Origin: Ahrensia marina
Lineage (GTDB): Bacteria; Pseudomonadota; Alphaproteobacteria; Rhizobiales; Rhizobiaceae
Length of the DNA stretch: 64,000 nt
Direction of reading: 5' to 3'
Assembly: GCF_001293565.1 (NCBI RefSeq)
Contig: NZ_JXMU01000002.1
Coordinates: 230,277-294,276, forward strand
Shown here: in pieces, positions 8,520 to 17,807 of the stretch
How positions within the stretch are numbered: the stretch's first letter is position 1
Layout: every line of letters starts with the position of its first letter
Made by a program: the position numbers and the translations under genes
Notes under the pieces: model-generated
What the model saw: only the letters and a program-made list of their open reading frames with translations
The model's database searches: none
Told to the model about the DNA's origin: nothing

Positions 8520-10456
8520 TGAACGCAGTCGCTACCAAAAGAAACGGTCTTGATACACTTCCAAAATTACTTGCAGACAATGCAAAGCATTTTCCTTCTG
8601 AAACAGCTTTGCGCGAAAAGACTTTTGGCATTTGGGTGAGCCAGAGTTGGGGCGAATACAATACCAATGTACGGCGTATTGCTCTGGGGCTTACAAAGCT
8701 GGGCATCAAGAAAGGCGATGTTGTCGGCTTGATCGGCGACAACCGTCCCGACTGGGTTGCCGGCGAAATCGCTGCGCATGCATGCGGCGCTTATACTTTG
8801 GGTCTTTACCGTGATCTGATGGAGAAGGAGCTTGCCTATCTCGTCAATTATGCCGGCGCACGTTTTATCTTTGCTGAAGATGAAGAGCAGGTCGACAAGT
8901 TTTTGAACCTTGCGGGCGAGTGCCCGTCAATTGAAAAAATCATCTATGAAGATCCGCGTGGGATGCGCAAATATGATGATCCGCGCCTGCTGCCTTTGGA
9001 AGAACTGCGCGAGCTTGGTGATCAACTCCACGCAGAAGCTTCAGGCCGTTACGATGAAATGGTCGCGCAGACGAATGGTGATGATGTTGCAATTTTATGC
9101 GCAACATCGGGCACGACATCCAATCCTAAGCTGGCAATGCTGTCCGCACGCAGCGTAATTGATCACTGCCATGACTATTTGAGCGTCGATCCGAAAAGCC
9201 ACATGGACGAATATGTATCCACACTGCCTATGCCTTGGATCATGGAGCAGATTTACGCTGTGGGAATGTCGCTCATTTCACGCATGAAGGTTAACTTCGT
9301 TGAATCGTCGGAAACATCGATGTCGGACCTGCGTGAAATTGGTCCAACCTTTGTGCTGTTTGCTCCACGTGTATGGGAAGACATTGTGGCAACCGTGCGC
9401 GCGCGCATGATGGATTCATCCTGGGTCAATCGCGTGCTTTATGATTACTTTTCAAAACGCGGCATCAGTAAGTTCGAAGCGGGTAAAAACTCCACACTGG
9501 CCAAAATTGGTTTGTTTAATGCGTTGAAAGACCGACTTGGATTAAGCCGCGTAACTTCGGCTGCAACGGGCGGTGCCGCGCTTGGCCCTGATACATTCAA
9601 ATTCTTCCTTGCGATGGGTGTGCCTTTGCGCCAGCTTTATGGCCAGACTGAGCTTCTGGGTGCTTATACCATTCACAGGCAGGGCGATGTTGATTTCGAT
9701 ACCGTCGGCGTCCCGTTCACCGATGATATTAAAGTTGAGATCAAAGACCCCGATGCTGAAGGCATTGGTGAGATTGTCACCCGCCACAACAATATGTTTC
9801 TGGGATATTATAAAAATGAAGAAGCATCCAAGAAAGACATGGTCGATGGTTGGATGCAAACAGGGGACGCCGGTTATTTCAATGGCAACGGTCATCTTGT
9901 CGTAATCGACCGCATTGTCGACTTGGCCGAAATGAACAGCGGCTTGCGGTTCTCTCCGCAATTTATCGAAAATAAATTGAAGTTCTGCCCTTATATCGGC
10001 GAAGCGGTCATTCTTGGCGCAGGGCGCGATCATCTGGCTGCGATCGTTTGTATCCGCTACTCTATTCTGGCCAAATGGGCGGAAAAACGGCGTATATCTT
10101 TCACCACCTACACGGACCTTTCATCACGGCCTGAAGTGTATGAGTTGATCGAAAACGAAATCAACGAAATCAATAAGACACTTCCTGAAGCGCAGCAGAT
10201 TAAAAAGTTTGTCTTGCTCTACAAAGAGCTTGATGCCGATGATGGCGAATTGACACGCACACGTAAGGTGCGCCGTTCTGTGGTTGCTGAAAAATACGCC
10301 GACATTATCGACACGATTTACTCGGACAAAGGCTATGTCGATATCGACACAATGATCACCTTCCAAGATGGCTCCCAGCAGCGCATCCAGACCAAAATAG
10401 CCGTTCGCGACTTGCCTGGTCAGGATGTGCCTGTCTTGCCCGTGGCAGCGGAATAG
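8516..10456 (+). CDS. AMP-binding acyl-CoA synthetase homologue of the transporter operon
   Basis: A 646-residue member of the long-chain acyl-CoA synthetase group, inserted between the LivG and LivH genes. The adenylation core is recognisable: YGQTEL, TGDAGYFNGNGHL, a DR in VVIDRIVD, and a C-terminal lysine in TRTRKVRR. The phosphate-binding loop at 197-206 reads TSGTTSNPKL, so both flanking glycines of the usual TSGTTGxPKG are replaced. It probably activates the acid brought in by the transporter with ATP and CoA, but that is inferred from context and activity is uncertain. Translation starts at the first or second of two tandem ATGs (8516/8519) overlapping the livG stop. Confidence 0.82.
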   Translation: MMNAVATKRNGLDTLPKLLADNAKHFPSETALREKTFGIWVSQSWGEYNTNVRRIALGLTKLGIKKGDVVGLIGDNRPDWVAGEIAAHACGAYTLGLYRDLMEKELAYLVNYAGARFIFAEDEEQVDKFLNLAGECPSIEKIIYEDPRGMRKYDDPRLLPLEELRELGDQLHAEASGRYDEMVAQTNGDDVAILCATSGTTSNPKLAMLSARSVIDHCHDYLSVDPKSHMDEYVSTLPMPWIMEQIYAVGMSLISRMKVNFVESSETSMSDLREIGPTFVLFAPRVWEDIVATVRARMMDSSWVNRVLYDYFSKRGISKFEAGKNSTLAKIGLFNALKDRLGLSRVTSAATGGAALGPDTFKFFLAMGVPLRQLYGQTELLGAYTIHRQGDVDFDTVGVPFTDDIKVEIKDPDAEGIGEIVTRHNNMFLGYYKNEEASKKDMVDGWMQTGDAGYFNGNGHLVVIDRIVDLAEMNSGLRFSPQFIENKLKFCPYIGEAVILGAGRDHLAAIVCIRYSILAKWAEKRRISFTTYTDLSSRPEVYELIENEINEINKTLPEAQQIKKFVLLYKELDADDGELTRTRKVRRSVVAEKYADIIDTIYSDKGYVDIDTMITFQDGSQQRIQTKIAVRDLPGQDVPVLPVAAE

Positions 10457-10465
10457 GAGAATGAC

Positions 10466-11359
10466 ATGAACTGGTTTCTGCTCACACAATTGCTGGCTAA
10501 CGGATTGATCGTTGGCATGCTTTATGGCGTTGTCGCGATGTGTTTTGTGTTGATCTACAAGTCCACACAGGTCGTGAATTTCGCACAAGGTGAATTTCTG
10601 GTTTTAGGCGCTTGGGTATGTCTGGCGATGGTCGTTAAGGCCGGACTGCCATTTTACATCGCCTTTCCGTTCACACTCGTTTTCATGACGATTTTTGGCA
10701 TCCTTATACAAACAGTAATTTTGCGCCCATTGATCGGCGAGCCGATCATCTCAATCATTATGGTGACTATCGCTCTTTCGATTATCATGCAATCGATCCT
10801 GAACTGGACTTTTGGTAATTCAAGCGCCAGCTTTCCGCAGATATTCCCGGTCGAGAACGTATCTTTATTCGGCTTGCAGGTTGAAACGGCCTATATCATG
10901 AGCTTGGTTCTTTCCGTCTTCGTGATGGCGCTGTTCTACGCATTTTTCCAATATTCAAAATATGGACTTGCGATGCGTGCAACGGCTTATGACCAGCAGG
11001 CTGCTCAAAGCCTTGGTGTGTCGGTCGGGCAGGTATTTGCAATGAGCTGGGCTATTTCAGCGGTGGTGTCCGGCATTGCCGGTATTATCATCGGCATTGT
11101 CAGCGGTGTATCCTCGTCGCTTGCTGTCATCGGCATCAAGGTGTTCCCCGCTGTCATTGTGGGCGGGCTCGATTCTATTGTCGGTGCGATTGTAGGCGGT
11201 GTCATTATCGGGCTGTTGGAAAATCTGGCCGAGTTTGTTGATGGCCAATATCTGCAATGGGGCAATCTCTACACGATTGCGCCGTTCTACGTCCTAATCA
11301 TCATTCTGGTTATCAAGCCTTACGGTCTGTTTGGCACCCGCGACATTGAGAGGATCTGA
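10466..11359 (+). CDS. livH: Branched-chain ABC transporter permease LivH-like
   Basis: A 297-residue polytopic inner-membrane permease of the LivH family. It has family landmarks such as YKSTQVVNFAQGEFLVLGAW near the N-terminus and the cytoplasmic coupling region YGLAMRATAYDQQAAQSLGV, in which LivH proteins carry RA-x4-...-A-LG. The C-terminal half, VGGLDSIVGAIVGGVIIG, matches the glycine-rich segment of the family. A TAGGAG site precedes ATG 10466. It pairs with the LivM-like permease 2 nt downstream. Confidence 0.92.
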   Translation: MNWFLLTQLLANGLIVGMLYGVVAMCFVLIYKSTQVVNFAQGEFLVLGAWVCLAMVVKAGLPFYIAFPFTLVFMTIFGILIQTVILRPLIGEPIISIIMVTIALSIIMQSILNWTFGNSSASFPQIFPVENVSLFGLQVETAYIMSLVLSVFVMALFYAFFQYSKYGLAMRATAYDQQAAQSLGVSVGQVFAMSWAISAVVSGIAGIIIGIVSGVSSSLAVIGIKVFPAVIVGGLDSIVGAIVGGVIIGLLENLAEFVDGQYLQWGNLYTIAPFYVLIIILVIKPYGLFGTRDIERI

Positions 11360-11361
11360 TC

Positions 11362-12432
11362 ATGGCATCGACAGCACTTCGCCCGTGCGGTGATTTTCGG
11401 ACAACATATAAAACCGACCAGTATTTATTCCAAACCAAGATGATCGGTTGGACTGCCGCTGCCGCCCTTCTTGTGTTGATTTTGGCACCGGTTCTCGCCA
11501 GCAGCTATGTCGTCAATTTGCTTATTCTTGTCGGTATTTCTGGCATCTCTGCACTGGGTCTGAATGTCCTTGTGGGCATGACCGGCCAGATCAGTTTGGG
11601 TCACGCGGCGTTTTACGGCTTTGGTGCATTTTCATCGGCCTATCTCGCCAATAATTATGGCGTGCCGGTGTTAATCGCCATTCCGGTTGCAGGTGTCATG
11701 ACCGCAATTGTGGGCATGATATTCGGCTTGCCTGCAGCACGCATCAAGGGGCTGTATCTGGCGATCGCAACTCTGGCTTCACAGTTCATTCTGGTTGACT
11801 TCTTTGCGCGCGCGACTTGGTTCACCAATGGCTATGGTGTTGATGCGTCAAAGCCGGAATTCTTTGGCATTCCCCTCGATACCGATGAGAAATATTTCTA
11901 CGTTGTGCTCGCTTGGGCTGTCATCTCCATGATCGCGGTGGCTAATCTAAAGCGCTCGCGTGACGGGCGTGCACTTGTTGCCGTGCGTGATCATTATTTG
12001 TCGGCTGAGATCATGGGCATCAATCTGACCAAATACCGTATTCTTGCCTTCGGTATCTCGTCATTTTTTGCCGGTGTCGCGGGCGCTCTATACGCGCACT
12101 ACATTGAATTTGTGTCGGTTGAGACTTTCTCGATATCGCTTTCAATCAACTTTTTGGCGATGATTATTATCGGCGGATTGGGCTCGGTTCCCGGTGCTTT
12201 TCTGGGTGCCATGTTTATCGAGCTTCTGCCTCAGCTTGTTCAGCTTATCAGCGGATTTTTAATCACCATTGCGCCGACTGTCTTTGGGCTTATTGAAAAT
12301 GGCAAAGCCTATATCGAGCAGATTACGGTGGGTACCGTCATCATTTTATTCTTGATTTTCGAGCCGGAGGGGATCGCACATCGCGTCGGCCAAACTCGTA
12401 AATCGATAAAGCTATATCCGTTCTCTTATTAA
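11362..12432 (+). CDS. livM: Branched-chain ABC transporter permease LivM-like
   Basis: A 356-residue second permease. It shows the LivM landmarks LNVLVGMTGQISLGHAAFYGFGA and GLPAARIKGLYLAIATLA, the coupling segment DGRALVAVRDHYLSAEIMGIN, and GGLGSVPGAFLGAMF near the end. Multiple hydrophobic segments support an inner-membrane protein. GAGAGGA precedes ATG 11362. The operon order livG, CoA ligase, livH, livM, livK, livF, PaaK-like is an arrangement I associate with proteobacterial importers of carboxylic acids. Only the transporter family, not the substrate, can be read here. Confidence 0.92.
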   Translation: MASTALRPCGDFRTTYKTDQYLFQTKMIGWTAAAALLVLILAPVLASSYVVNLLILVGISGISALGLNVLVGMTGQISLGHAAFYGFGAFSSAYLANNYGVPVLIAIPVAGVMTAIVGMIFGLPAARIKGLYLAIATLASQFILVDFFARATWFTNGYGVDASKPEFFGIPLDTDEKYFYVVLAWAVISMIAVANLKRSRDGRALVAVRDHYLSAEIMGINLTKYRILAFGISSFFAGVAGALYAHYIEFVSVETFSISLSINFLAMIIIGGLGSVPGAFLGAMFIELLPQLVQLISGFLITIAPTVFGLIENGKAYIEQITVGTVIILFLIFEPEGIAHRVGQTRKSIKLYPFSY

Positions 12433-12497
12433 AACGGATTTCACCGGCGGCGACTTGGGAGAATTGTCGCCACCTAAATGCACAATGGGAGGATATC

Positions 12498-13745
12498 TTG
12501 AAAAAGTTTTCAATTATTATGGCTGGTCTTGCATCAGTAACAATGTTGGGTGGTATTACTGCTAACGCGCAGAGCGGTCCCGACAGCATCTTCGTGGGCA
12601 ATCTGGTTGATTACACCGGACCGACAGCGTTCGTAAGTAAATTCTATGGACCAGGCATCAAAGACGCGGTTGAATATATCAACAAAAATGGCGGTATTGA
12701 CGGAACTACTATTGAGCTTGATCAGATCGACTATGCTTACAAGGTGCCGCAAGCGATTGCGACATATAAGCGTTGGACATCAGACGGGAAAATGGTCGGT
12801 TTGCAAGGTTGGGGGACCGGCGATACCGAGGCATTGATTTCATTTGTCGCGAAAGACAAAATTCCAACATGGTCTGCATCTTATTCCGGGCATCTAACAG
12901 ATCCGACCGGCATCAATCCGAAGACAAAAAAGCCTGCGCCTTATAACTTCTTCTATGGCCCAAGCTATTCGGATGCGTGCCGTGCGATGGTGCAGTGGGC
13001 CAAGGCTGACGCTGACGAAAAAGGACTGGAAAAGGCCAAGTTTGTTCACTTGGGCGACAACCATCCTTATCCAAATGCGCCCAAGGAAGCATGTGCAGAA
13101 TATGCGGCAGAGCTTGGTCTTGAAGTGCTTAACCCAATCGTCGTCCCGATGGCACCGGGTGATTTTAAAGCACAATGTCTGACCATTAAGGACTCAGGCG
13201 CCAACTATGCTTTCGTAGCCAATTTGGGCGGCTCCGTCGTCTCATTGTTGAAGTCATGTAAAACTGTCGGTGCGGACGTTACTTACATGGCCAATATCTG
13301 GGGCGGCGATTACCTGACCATCGAGGCTTCAGGCGCTGTGGATTATATCTTTCCGACAGCCTCTCCATTCTGGGAAGCGGATGCACCGGGAATGGATTTG
13401 GTTAGAAAGATCTATGAGGAAGGCTCGTCCGACAAGTCGCAGAAGCCGACACACCACTACATTCGCGGCGTTTGCAGCGCTTTCTATATGAAAGAGGCAA
13501 TGGAGTGGGCCAAGGCAAATGGCGGCCTTACCGGCGAAAACATCCGTGATGGCATGTACGCAAAAACTGACTGGGTTCCAGCCGGATTGGAAGGCGTATG
13601 TGAGCCGTCAACATGGACTGAAAAAGATCACCGCGGCACGACGACCGTCTCTGTGAACAAAGGTTCGCTGGTCGACGGCGAGGTGCAAATCGAGAAAATT
13701 TCCACGGTTGAGCTTCCACGCCGTGACGATTGGATTGGTTACTAA
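12498..13745 (+). CDS. livK: Periplasmic substrate-binding protein, LivK/HAAT family
   Basis: A 415-residue type I periplasmic binding protein. An N-terminal signal (residues 1 to about 24, ending ANAQS) is followed by GPDSIFVGNLVDYTGPTAF, the usual first strand of HAAT binding proteins. Translation starts at TTG 12498 behind TGGGAGGA. No ATG lies near, so a TTG start is well supported. It is longer than E. coli LivK (about 370) and contains several cysteines (for example YSDACRAM, EACAEYA, AQCLTIK and RGVCSAF), which could form disulfides. It binds the transported acid and delivers it to LivHM. A strong stem-loop follows the stop. Confidence 0.9.
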   Translation: MKKFSIIMAGLASVTMLGGITANAQSGPDSIFVGNLVDYTGPTAFVSKFYGPGIKDAVEYINKNGGIDGTTIELDQIDYAYKVPQAIATYKRWTSDGKMVGLQGWGTGDTEALISFVAKDKIPTWSASYSGHLTDPTGINPKTKKPAPYNFFYGPSYSDACRAMVQWAKADADEKGLEKAKFVHLGDNHPYPNAPKEACAEYAAELGLEVLNPIVVPMAPGDFKAQCLTIKDSGANYAFVANLGGSVVSLLKSCKTVGADVTYMANIWGGDYLTIEASGAVDYIFPTASPFWEADAPGMDLVRKIYEEGSSDKSQKPTHHYIRGVCSAFYMKEAMEWAKANGGLTGENIRDGMYAKTDWVPAGLEGVCEPSTWTEKDHRGTTTVSVNKGSLVDGEVQIEKISTVELPRRDDWIGY

Positions 13746-13754
13746 AACATCGAT

Positions 13755-13779
13755 CTGCGGCCGGATATTCCGGCCGCAG
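13755..13779 (+). other. GC-rich intercistronic stem-loop after livK
   Basis: Ten base pairs of perfect inverted repeat, CTGCGGCCGG with CCGGCCGCAG, close a 5-nt loop (ATATT). No run of T follows, so it is unlikely to be a full intrinsic terminator. In position it resembles the 3-prime stabilising or partly terminating hairpins often found after binding-protein genes. It may raise livK product relative to livF. Confidence 0.8.
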
Positions 13780-13807
13780 CACTCTCTTACAACCCGGAGC
13801 AAGTGAA

Positions 13808-14644
13808 ATGCTACAGGTCGCCACTGAGCCGAAGAAAGCAGTCGCCATGGAAAATGATACCTTATTGGCAGTCGACAACATTGAGGTTGTCTATAACGAA
13901 TATGTGCTCGTGCTTCGTGGATTGAGCTTGGAAGTTCAGCGCGGCTCAATCACCGCCTTGCTTGGCGCTAATGGTGCCGGAAAATCGACCACGCTAAAGG
14001 CAATTAGTGGTTTGCTAAAGTCGGAAGACGGCAAAATTACACGCGGTGATATCAAGTTTGACGGCCAGATTATAAGCAATCAGGAACCTGACACGACTGT
14101 ACGCTCCGGCATTTCTCAAGTCATGGAAGGGCGGCGCATTATTCAGGATATGACTGTGCTGGAAAATCTGAAGTTGGGCGCATTTACGCGCACGGACCGC
14201 GCCAATATCGCCGATGATATCGATCTTGTTTATTCTTACTTTCCGCGCTTGAAAGAGCGTACCGGTTTGGCCGGATATCTTTCCGGCGGCGAGCAGCAAA
14301 TGTTGGCGATTGGCCGCGCGATGATGGCTCGCCCGAAACTCATTTTAATGGACGAACCGTCGATGGGTTTGTCGCCGCTTCTGGTCAAGGAAGTTTTTGG
14401 CATCATTAAAAAGCTGAACCGGGACTTCGGTGTCACGATATTGCTTGTCGAGCAAAATGCGGCAATGGCGCTTAGTTGCGCTTCGCATGGTTACATCATG
14501 GAAAACGGTAAGATCGTGCTTGATGGCACTGCAGCGGAATTGCGCGAAAACGAAGACATCAAAGAATTTTATCTCGGTGGTAGCGGCGAGCGCAAAAGCT
14601 TCAAAAATATCAAGTCGTTCAAACGCCGCAAGCGTTGGCTTTAA
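13808..14644 (+). CDS. livF: Branched-chain (HAAT) ABC transporter ATPase 2
   Basis: A 278-residue LivF-type ATPase. Walker A is LLGANGAGKSTT (about 51-62), the signature LSGGEQQMLAIGRAM and Walker B LILMDEPSMGLSP, with the LivF-typical LLVEQNAAMALS after the H-loop. ATG 13808 lies 8 nt behind a GGAG. An internal ATG at 13847 would also give a complete ATPase of more usual length. The C-terminus carries a basic tail (KSFKNIKSFKRRKRWL) not needed for the fold. It works with LivG as the heterodimeric motor. Confidence 0.9.
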   Translation: MLQVATEPKKAVAMENDTLLAVDNIEVVYNEYVLVLRGLSLEVQRGSITALLGANGAGKSTTLKAISGLLKSEDGKITRGDIKFDGQIISNQEPDTTVRSGISQVMEGRRIIQDMTVLENLKLGAFTRTDRANIADDIDLVYSYFPRLKERTGLAGYLSGGEQQMLAIGRAMMARPKLILMDEPSMGLSPLLVKEVFGIIKKLNRDFGVTILLVEQNAAMALSCASHGYIMENGKIVLDGTAAELRENEDIKEFYLGGSGERKSFKNIKSFKRRKRWL

Positions 14645-14653
14645 GGGGAAATC

Positions 14654-15925
14654 ATGGAAACGTTCAGAAAAGTAGTGCCCATGGATGTGGAGACACATGA
14701 CCCGCGCGAGTATCGCCCTCAAGAGGAAAGGCGTGCTGCGCAATTTAGTGCGCTTATAGCAAAATTAGCCAAGCTGGCTGATAATAATTATTATGCCCGC
14801 GCATATGGCGAAGAAGCTTCTCTGACAGGCTGGTCTGATTTGCAGAACCTCCCTATTTTAAGAAAAGAAGATTTGATTACGATCCAGCGTGACGATGCTC
14901 CTTTTGGCGGGATTGTCGCCAATGGTACTGTTGCTGATTATCTATTTGTTTCCCCTGGTCCAATACATGAGCCGGGCTTTATGAAGCCCGAATTTTGGCG
15001 CGCGTCACGTGCAATGATAGCAGCTGGCTTTAAGGCCGGTGACATTGTGCACAACACGTTCTCTTATCACCTAACTCCCGGAGCGTGGATTTTCGATTCC
15101 GGGGCCCGTTCAATCGGCTGCTCTGTGATACCGGCCGGTAACGCGCAGCTAGAGCAGCAAATTACTGCGATCTTTCAATATGGCGCTGTTGCATATGCCG
15201 GCACGCCGGACTTTTTGAAAACACTGCTTGAAGCCTGCCAGGCGGCTGATCGCGGTCCGGTGCCGATTAGAAAGGCTATCGTTAGCGGGGGCGCGCTAAC
15301 ACCGGGTTTGCGGGAGTTTTTCGATAAATCAAACGTCAGTGTGCGCCAATGTTATGCAACAGCAGAACTTGGTCTGATCGGCTATGAAGTCGATACCAGC
15401 GGTCAGCTGATTGTCGATGAAGATGTGATTGTGGAGATCGTTGACCCTGAAACAGGCGAAGCGATGCCATTCGGTGCGGTTGGAGAAGTCGTTGTAACGA
15501 CATTGCGTGAGGATTATCCCCTTATTCGTTTTGGTACAGGCGATCTTTCCGCATTCGTGCAGCCAGAAGATCGAAGCGACGCAATTGGCGCAAGAACAGG
15601 GCCGGTTCTGGCCGGATGGCTGGGAAGAGCAGACCAGACCTCAAAAGTGAGGGGCATGTTTGTTCGCCCGACCCAATTGAATTATCTGTGCCAGTCGGTT
15701 GAGGGCCTGCAGCGGGTGAGATTGGTCATTGATCGTGATAATGAAAAAGATGACATCATGTTGTTCTGCGAACTGGAAAACCGCCTCACAGAGACAGCTG
15801 AAGCGGATGCAATCGAGACAATCTCGAATTTGTTCCGCGAGATTTGCCATGTGAAAACCAAAGTAACTTTAGTTGACCGCGGAACAATTGCCGACGATGG
15901 CAAATTCATCGTGGATATGCGCTAA
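14654..15925 (+). CDS. PaaK-like adenylate-forming CoA ligase homologue
   Basis: A 423-residue protein of the phenylacetate-CoA ligase family and last gene of the transporter operon. Family features include IRKAIVSGGALTPGLREFF, YATAELGLIGYE (the A5 motif, usually YGxSE), an aspartate-rich GTGDLSAF, and the C-terminal domain beginning near GRADQTSKVRGMFVRPTQL. The P-loop where PaaK has SSGTTGxPT reads VSPGPIHEP (99-107), so the usual Ser/Thr/Gly phosphate grip is missing. It may act on the imported acid or be a non-canonical or sensory paralogue. It starts at ATG 14654 behind GGGGAAA, 9 nt after livF. Confidence 0.78.
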   Translation: METFRKVVPMDVETHDPREYRPQEERRAAQFSALIAKLAKLADNNYYARAYGEEASLTGWSDLQNLPILRKEDLITIQRDDAPFGGIVANGTVADYLFVSPGPIHEPGFMKPEFWRASRAMIAAGFKAGDIVHNTFSYHLTPGAWIFDSGARSIGCSVIPAGNAQLEQQITAIFQYGAVAYAGTPDFLKTLLEACQAADRGPVPIRKAIVSGGALTPGLREFFDKSNVSVRQCYATAELGLIGYEVDTSGQLIVDEDVIVEIVDPETGEAMPFGAVGEVVVTTLREDYPLIRFGTGDLSAFVQPEDRSDAIGARTGPVLAGWLGRADQTSKVRGMFVRPTQLNYLCQSVEGLQRVRLVIDRDNEKDDIMLFCELENRLTETAEADAIETISNLFREICHVKTKVTLVDRGTIADDGKFIVDMR

Positions 15926-15963
15926 CACACAGCAAGCGTGCTATTGGCCAGCGCTGCAATTGC

Positions 15964-16006
15964 TTGACACATGTACAATTACGAATTAATTTAACGAACG
16001 TTCATT
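15964..16006 (+). promoter_or_regulatory. liu operon promoter with TetR-type palindromic operator
   Basis: TTGACA at 15964-15969 is a perfect -35. About 17 nt on lies an AT-rich -10 candidate (TAATTT, 15987-15992). Directly downstream, 15993-16006 is AACGAACGTTCATT, whose core GAACGTTC (15996-16003) is a perfect palindrome. The overlap of operator with promoter and start region, 18 nt before the TetR gene, suggests the repressor controls itself and the liu genes behind it. Confidence 0.7.
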
Positions 16007-16023
16007 TAATTGTAGGTTTTACT

Positions 16024-16629
16024 ATGGCGCGTAAGGTCGGCTCGGTTGGAAGCGTTACGGCAGAGGCTATACTCACTGAAGGCTGTAAGCTTTTTGCACG
16101 TTTTGGGTATGCGGCCGTGTCCATGCGCCAGATCGCTGCCGCGGTTGGTGTGCAGGCAAGCGCGATTTATCAGCATTACCCCAACAAGCAGGAAATTCTG
16201 GTCGCTATATTAAACGCGCATATGGATGCGTTGTTAAAGGCTTGGGACGATGAAGTGTGCGACGAGGATGCAGCGGCAGCGCTTGAGCGTTTTGTAAGGT
16301 TCCATATCCGCTACCATATTAGCAGGCCTGATGAAGTGTTTCTGTCCTATATGGAGCTTCGGTCGCTGGAGGATCAGGGATTTCGTATAATCGAGCGCAA
16401 GCGCCACACTTATGAAAGTGTTGCCAAAACAATTTTACGGCATGGCACGGAGGATGGTACTTTTAGCGTATCTGATCCGCATGTCGCGGCAATGGCAATA
16501 CTGGCGATGTTGACGGGCGTTAACACTTGGTACCGCTCTGACGGACGGTTGTCACAACAAAAAATCGAAGAACTTTATATTGGCATGGTCATGGGGTCGG
16601 TTGGTTTGACTGCCGCACCAAAAGAATAA
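16024..16629 (+). CDS. TetR-family regulator of the leucine/isovalerate operon
   Basis: A 201-residue TetR repressor. The N-terminal HTH domain (about 14-60) has the typical AILTEGCKLFARFGYAAVSMRQIAAAVGV and AIYQHYPNKQEILVAIL, and the C-terminal domain has the TetR_C look (HMDALLKAWDDEV onward). The frame is open back to 15964, but that would include the -35 box. ATG 16024 is the natural start. It is 9 nt upstream of isovaleryl-CoA dehydrogenase and therefore the first gene of the liu operon. TetR regulators named LiuQ are described for such operons in proteobacteria. Whether this is an orthologue is not shown. An acyl-CoA is the likely effector. Confidence 0.88.
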   Translation: MARKVGSVGSVTAEAILTEGCKLFARFGYAAVSMRQIAAAVGVQASAIYQHYPNKQEILVAILNAHMDALLKAWDDEVCDEDAAAALERFVRFHIRYHISRPDEVFLSYMELRSLEDQGFRIIERKRHTYESVAKTILRHGTEDGTFSVSDPHVAAMAILAMLTGVNTWYRSDGRLSQQKIEELYIGMVMGSVGLTAAPKE

Positions 16630-16638
16630 CGGGAGAAG

Positions 16639-17805
16639 ATGATGTTTAACCAGACAATGGATTTCGGCTTGGGTGAAGACATTGGTACGCTGCGCGATAT
16701 GGTCCGGCGTTTCGCGCAGGACGAGATAGCACCGCGCGCGGCGCAAATAGATGCTTCCAATGAGTTTCCATCTGACTTGTGGGAAAAATTGGGGGCGCTT
16801 GGCCTTCATGGCATCACCGTGCCGGAAGAATATGGCGGCTCTGATATGGGCTATCTTGCACATGCGGTCGCCATTGAAGAGATCAGCCGAGCATCAGCTT
16901 CAGTTGGCCTGAGTTATGGCGCACATTCCAATCTCTGCATCAACCAGATTAACCGCTGGGGTACAGATGAGCAGAAGAAGAAATATTTGCCAAAGCTGAT
17001 TTCAGGCGAACATGTCGGCTCACTGGCCATGTCCGAACCGGGCGCGGGTTCTGATGTTGTTTCAATGAAATTACGTGCTGAAAAGCGGAATGATAAGTTC
17101 ATTCTCAACGGCAATAAAATGTGGATCACCAATGGTCCCGATGCCTCAACGCTCGTTGTGTATGCAAAAACCGATCCCGATGCGGGGCCAAAAGGCATAA
17201 CAGCTTTCCTGATCGAGAAAGACATGGTCGGATTTTCAACTGCCCAGAAGCTCGACAAACTTGGAATGCGCGGTTCCAACACCTGCGAACTGGTGTTTGA
17301 TGATTGCGAGGTACCGTTCGAAAATATTCTCGGAGAGGAAGGCAAGGGCGTTAATGTTTTGATGTCCGGACTTGACTATGAGCGCGTTGTGCTTGCTGCC
17401 GGACCGGTTGGCATTATGGCCGCTGCGCTGGATATTGTTATGCCTTATGTTCACGAACGTGAGCAGTTCGGAAAACCCATCGGTACTTTCCAGCTCATGC
17501 AAGGCAAGCTTGCTGATATGTACACGACAATGAATGCCTGCCGCGCCTATGTTTATGCGGTGGCACAAGGTTGCGACCGCGGCGAAACCAGCCGCAAGGA
17601 TTCAGCGGGATGTATTCTTTACGCTGCTGAAAAAGCAACACAGGTCGCCCTTGAAGCAATCCAGTGTCTGGGCGGCAACGGTTATATCAATGAATATGCG
17701 ACCGGCCGGTTATTGCGTGATGCAAAACTGTATGAAATCGGCGCAGGCACAAGCGAAATTCGCCGCATGTTGATTGGCCGCGAACTCTTTGCAGAAACGG
17801 CGTAA
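16639..17805 (+). CDS. liuA: Isovaleryl-CoA dehydrogenase
   Basis: A 388-residue acyl-CoA dehydrogenase that oxidises isovaleryl-CoA to 3-methylcrotonyl-CoA with FAD, passing electrons to ETF. The catalytic base sits in [14 protein letters not shown] (Glu248). This location in helix G, rather than near the C-terminus, is the hallmark of isovaleryl-CoA dehydrogenases. [12 protein letters not shown] and KMWITNG form the FAD site, and the C-terminal [17 protein letters not shown] is typical. Tandem ATGs at 16639/16642 follow GGGAGAAG. The methylcrotonyl-CoA carboxylase genes follow directly. Confidence 0.95.
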   Translation: MMFNQTMDFGLGEDIGTLRDMVRRFAQDEIAPRAAQIDASNEFPSDLWEKLGALGLHGITVPEEYGGSDMGYLAHAVAIEEISRASASVGLSYGAHSNLCINQINRWGTDEQKKKYLPKLISGEHVGSLAMSEPGAGSDVVSMKLRAEKRNDKFILNGNKMWITNGPDASTLVVYAKTDPDAGPKGITAFLIEKDMVGFSTAQKLDKLGMRGSNTCELVFDDCEVPFENILGEEGKGVNVLMSGLDYERVVLAAGPVGIMAAALDIVMPYVHEREQFGKPIGTFQLMQGKLADMYTTMNACRAYVYAVAQGCDRGETSRKDSAGCILYAAEKATQVALEAIQCLGGNGYINEYATGRLLRDAKLYEIGAGTSEIRRMLIGRELFAETA

Positions 17806-17807
17806 TC

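Noticed and set aside
9542..10588. Long minus-strand frames opposite the acyl-CoA synthetase gene
   Set aside because: Antisense shadows. The plus strand carries clear adenylation motifs.
12449..12471. Possible terminator between livM and livK (GGCGAC/GTCGCC)
   Set aside because: Only a 6-bp stem with an 11-nt loop and no T run. Too weak to call as a terminator.
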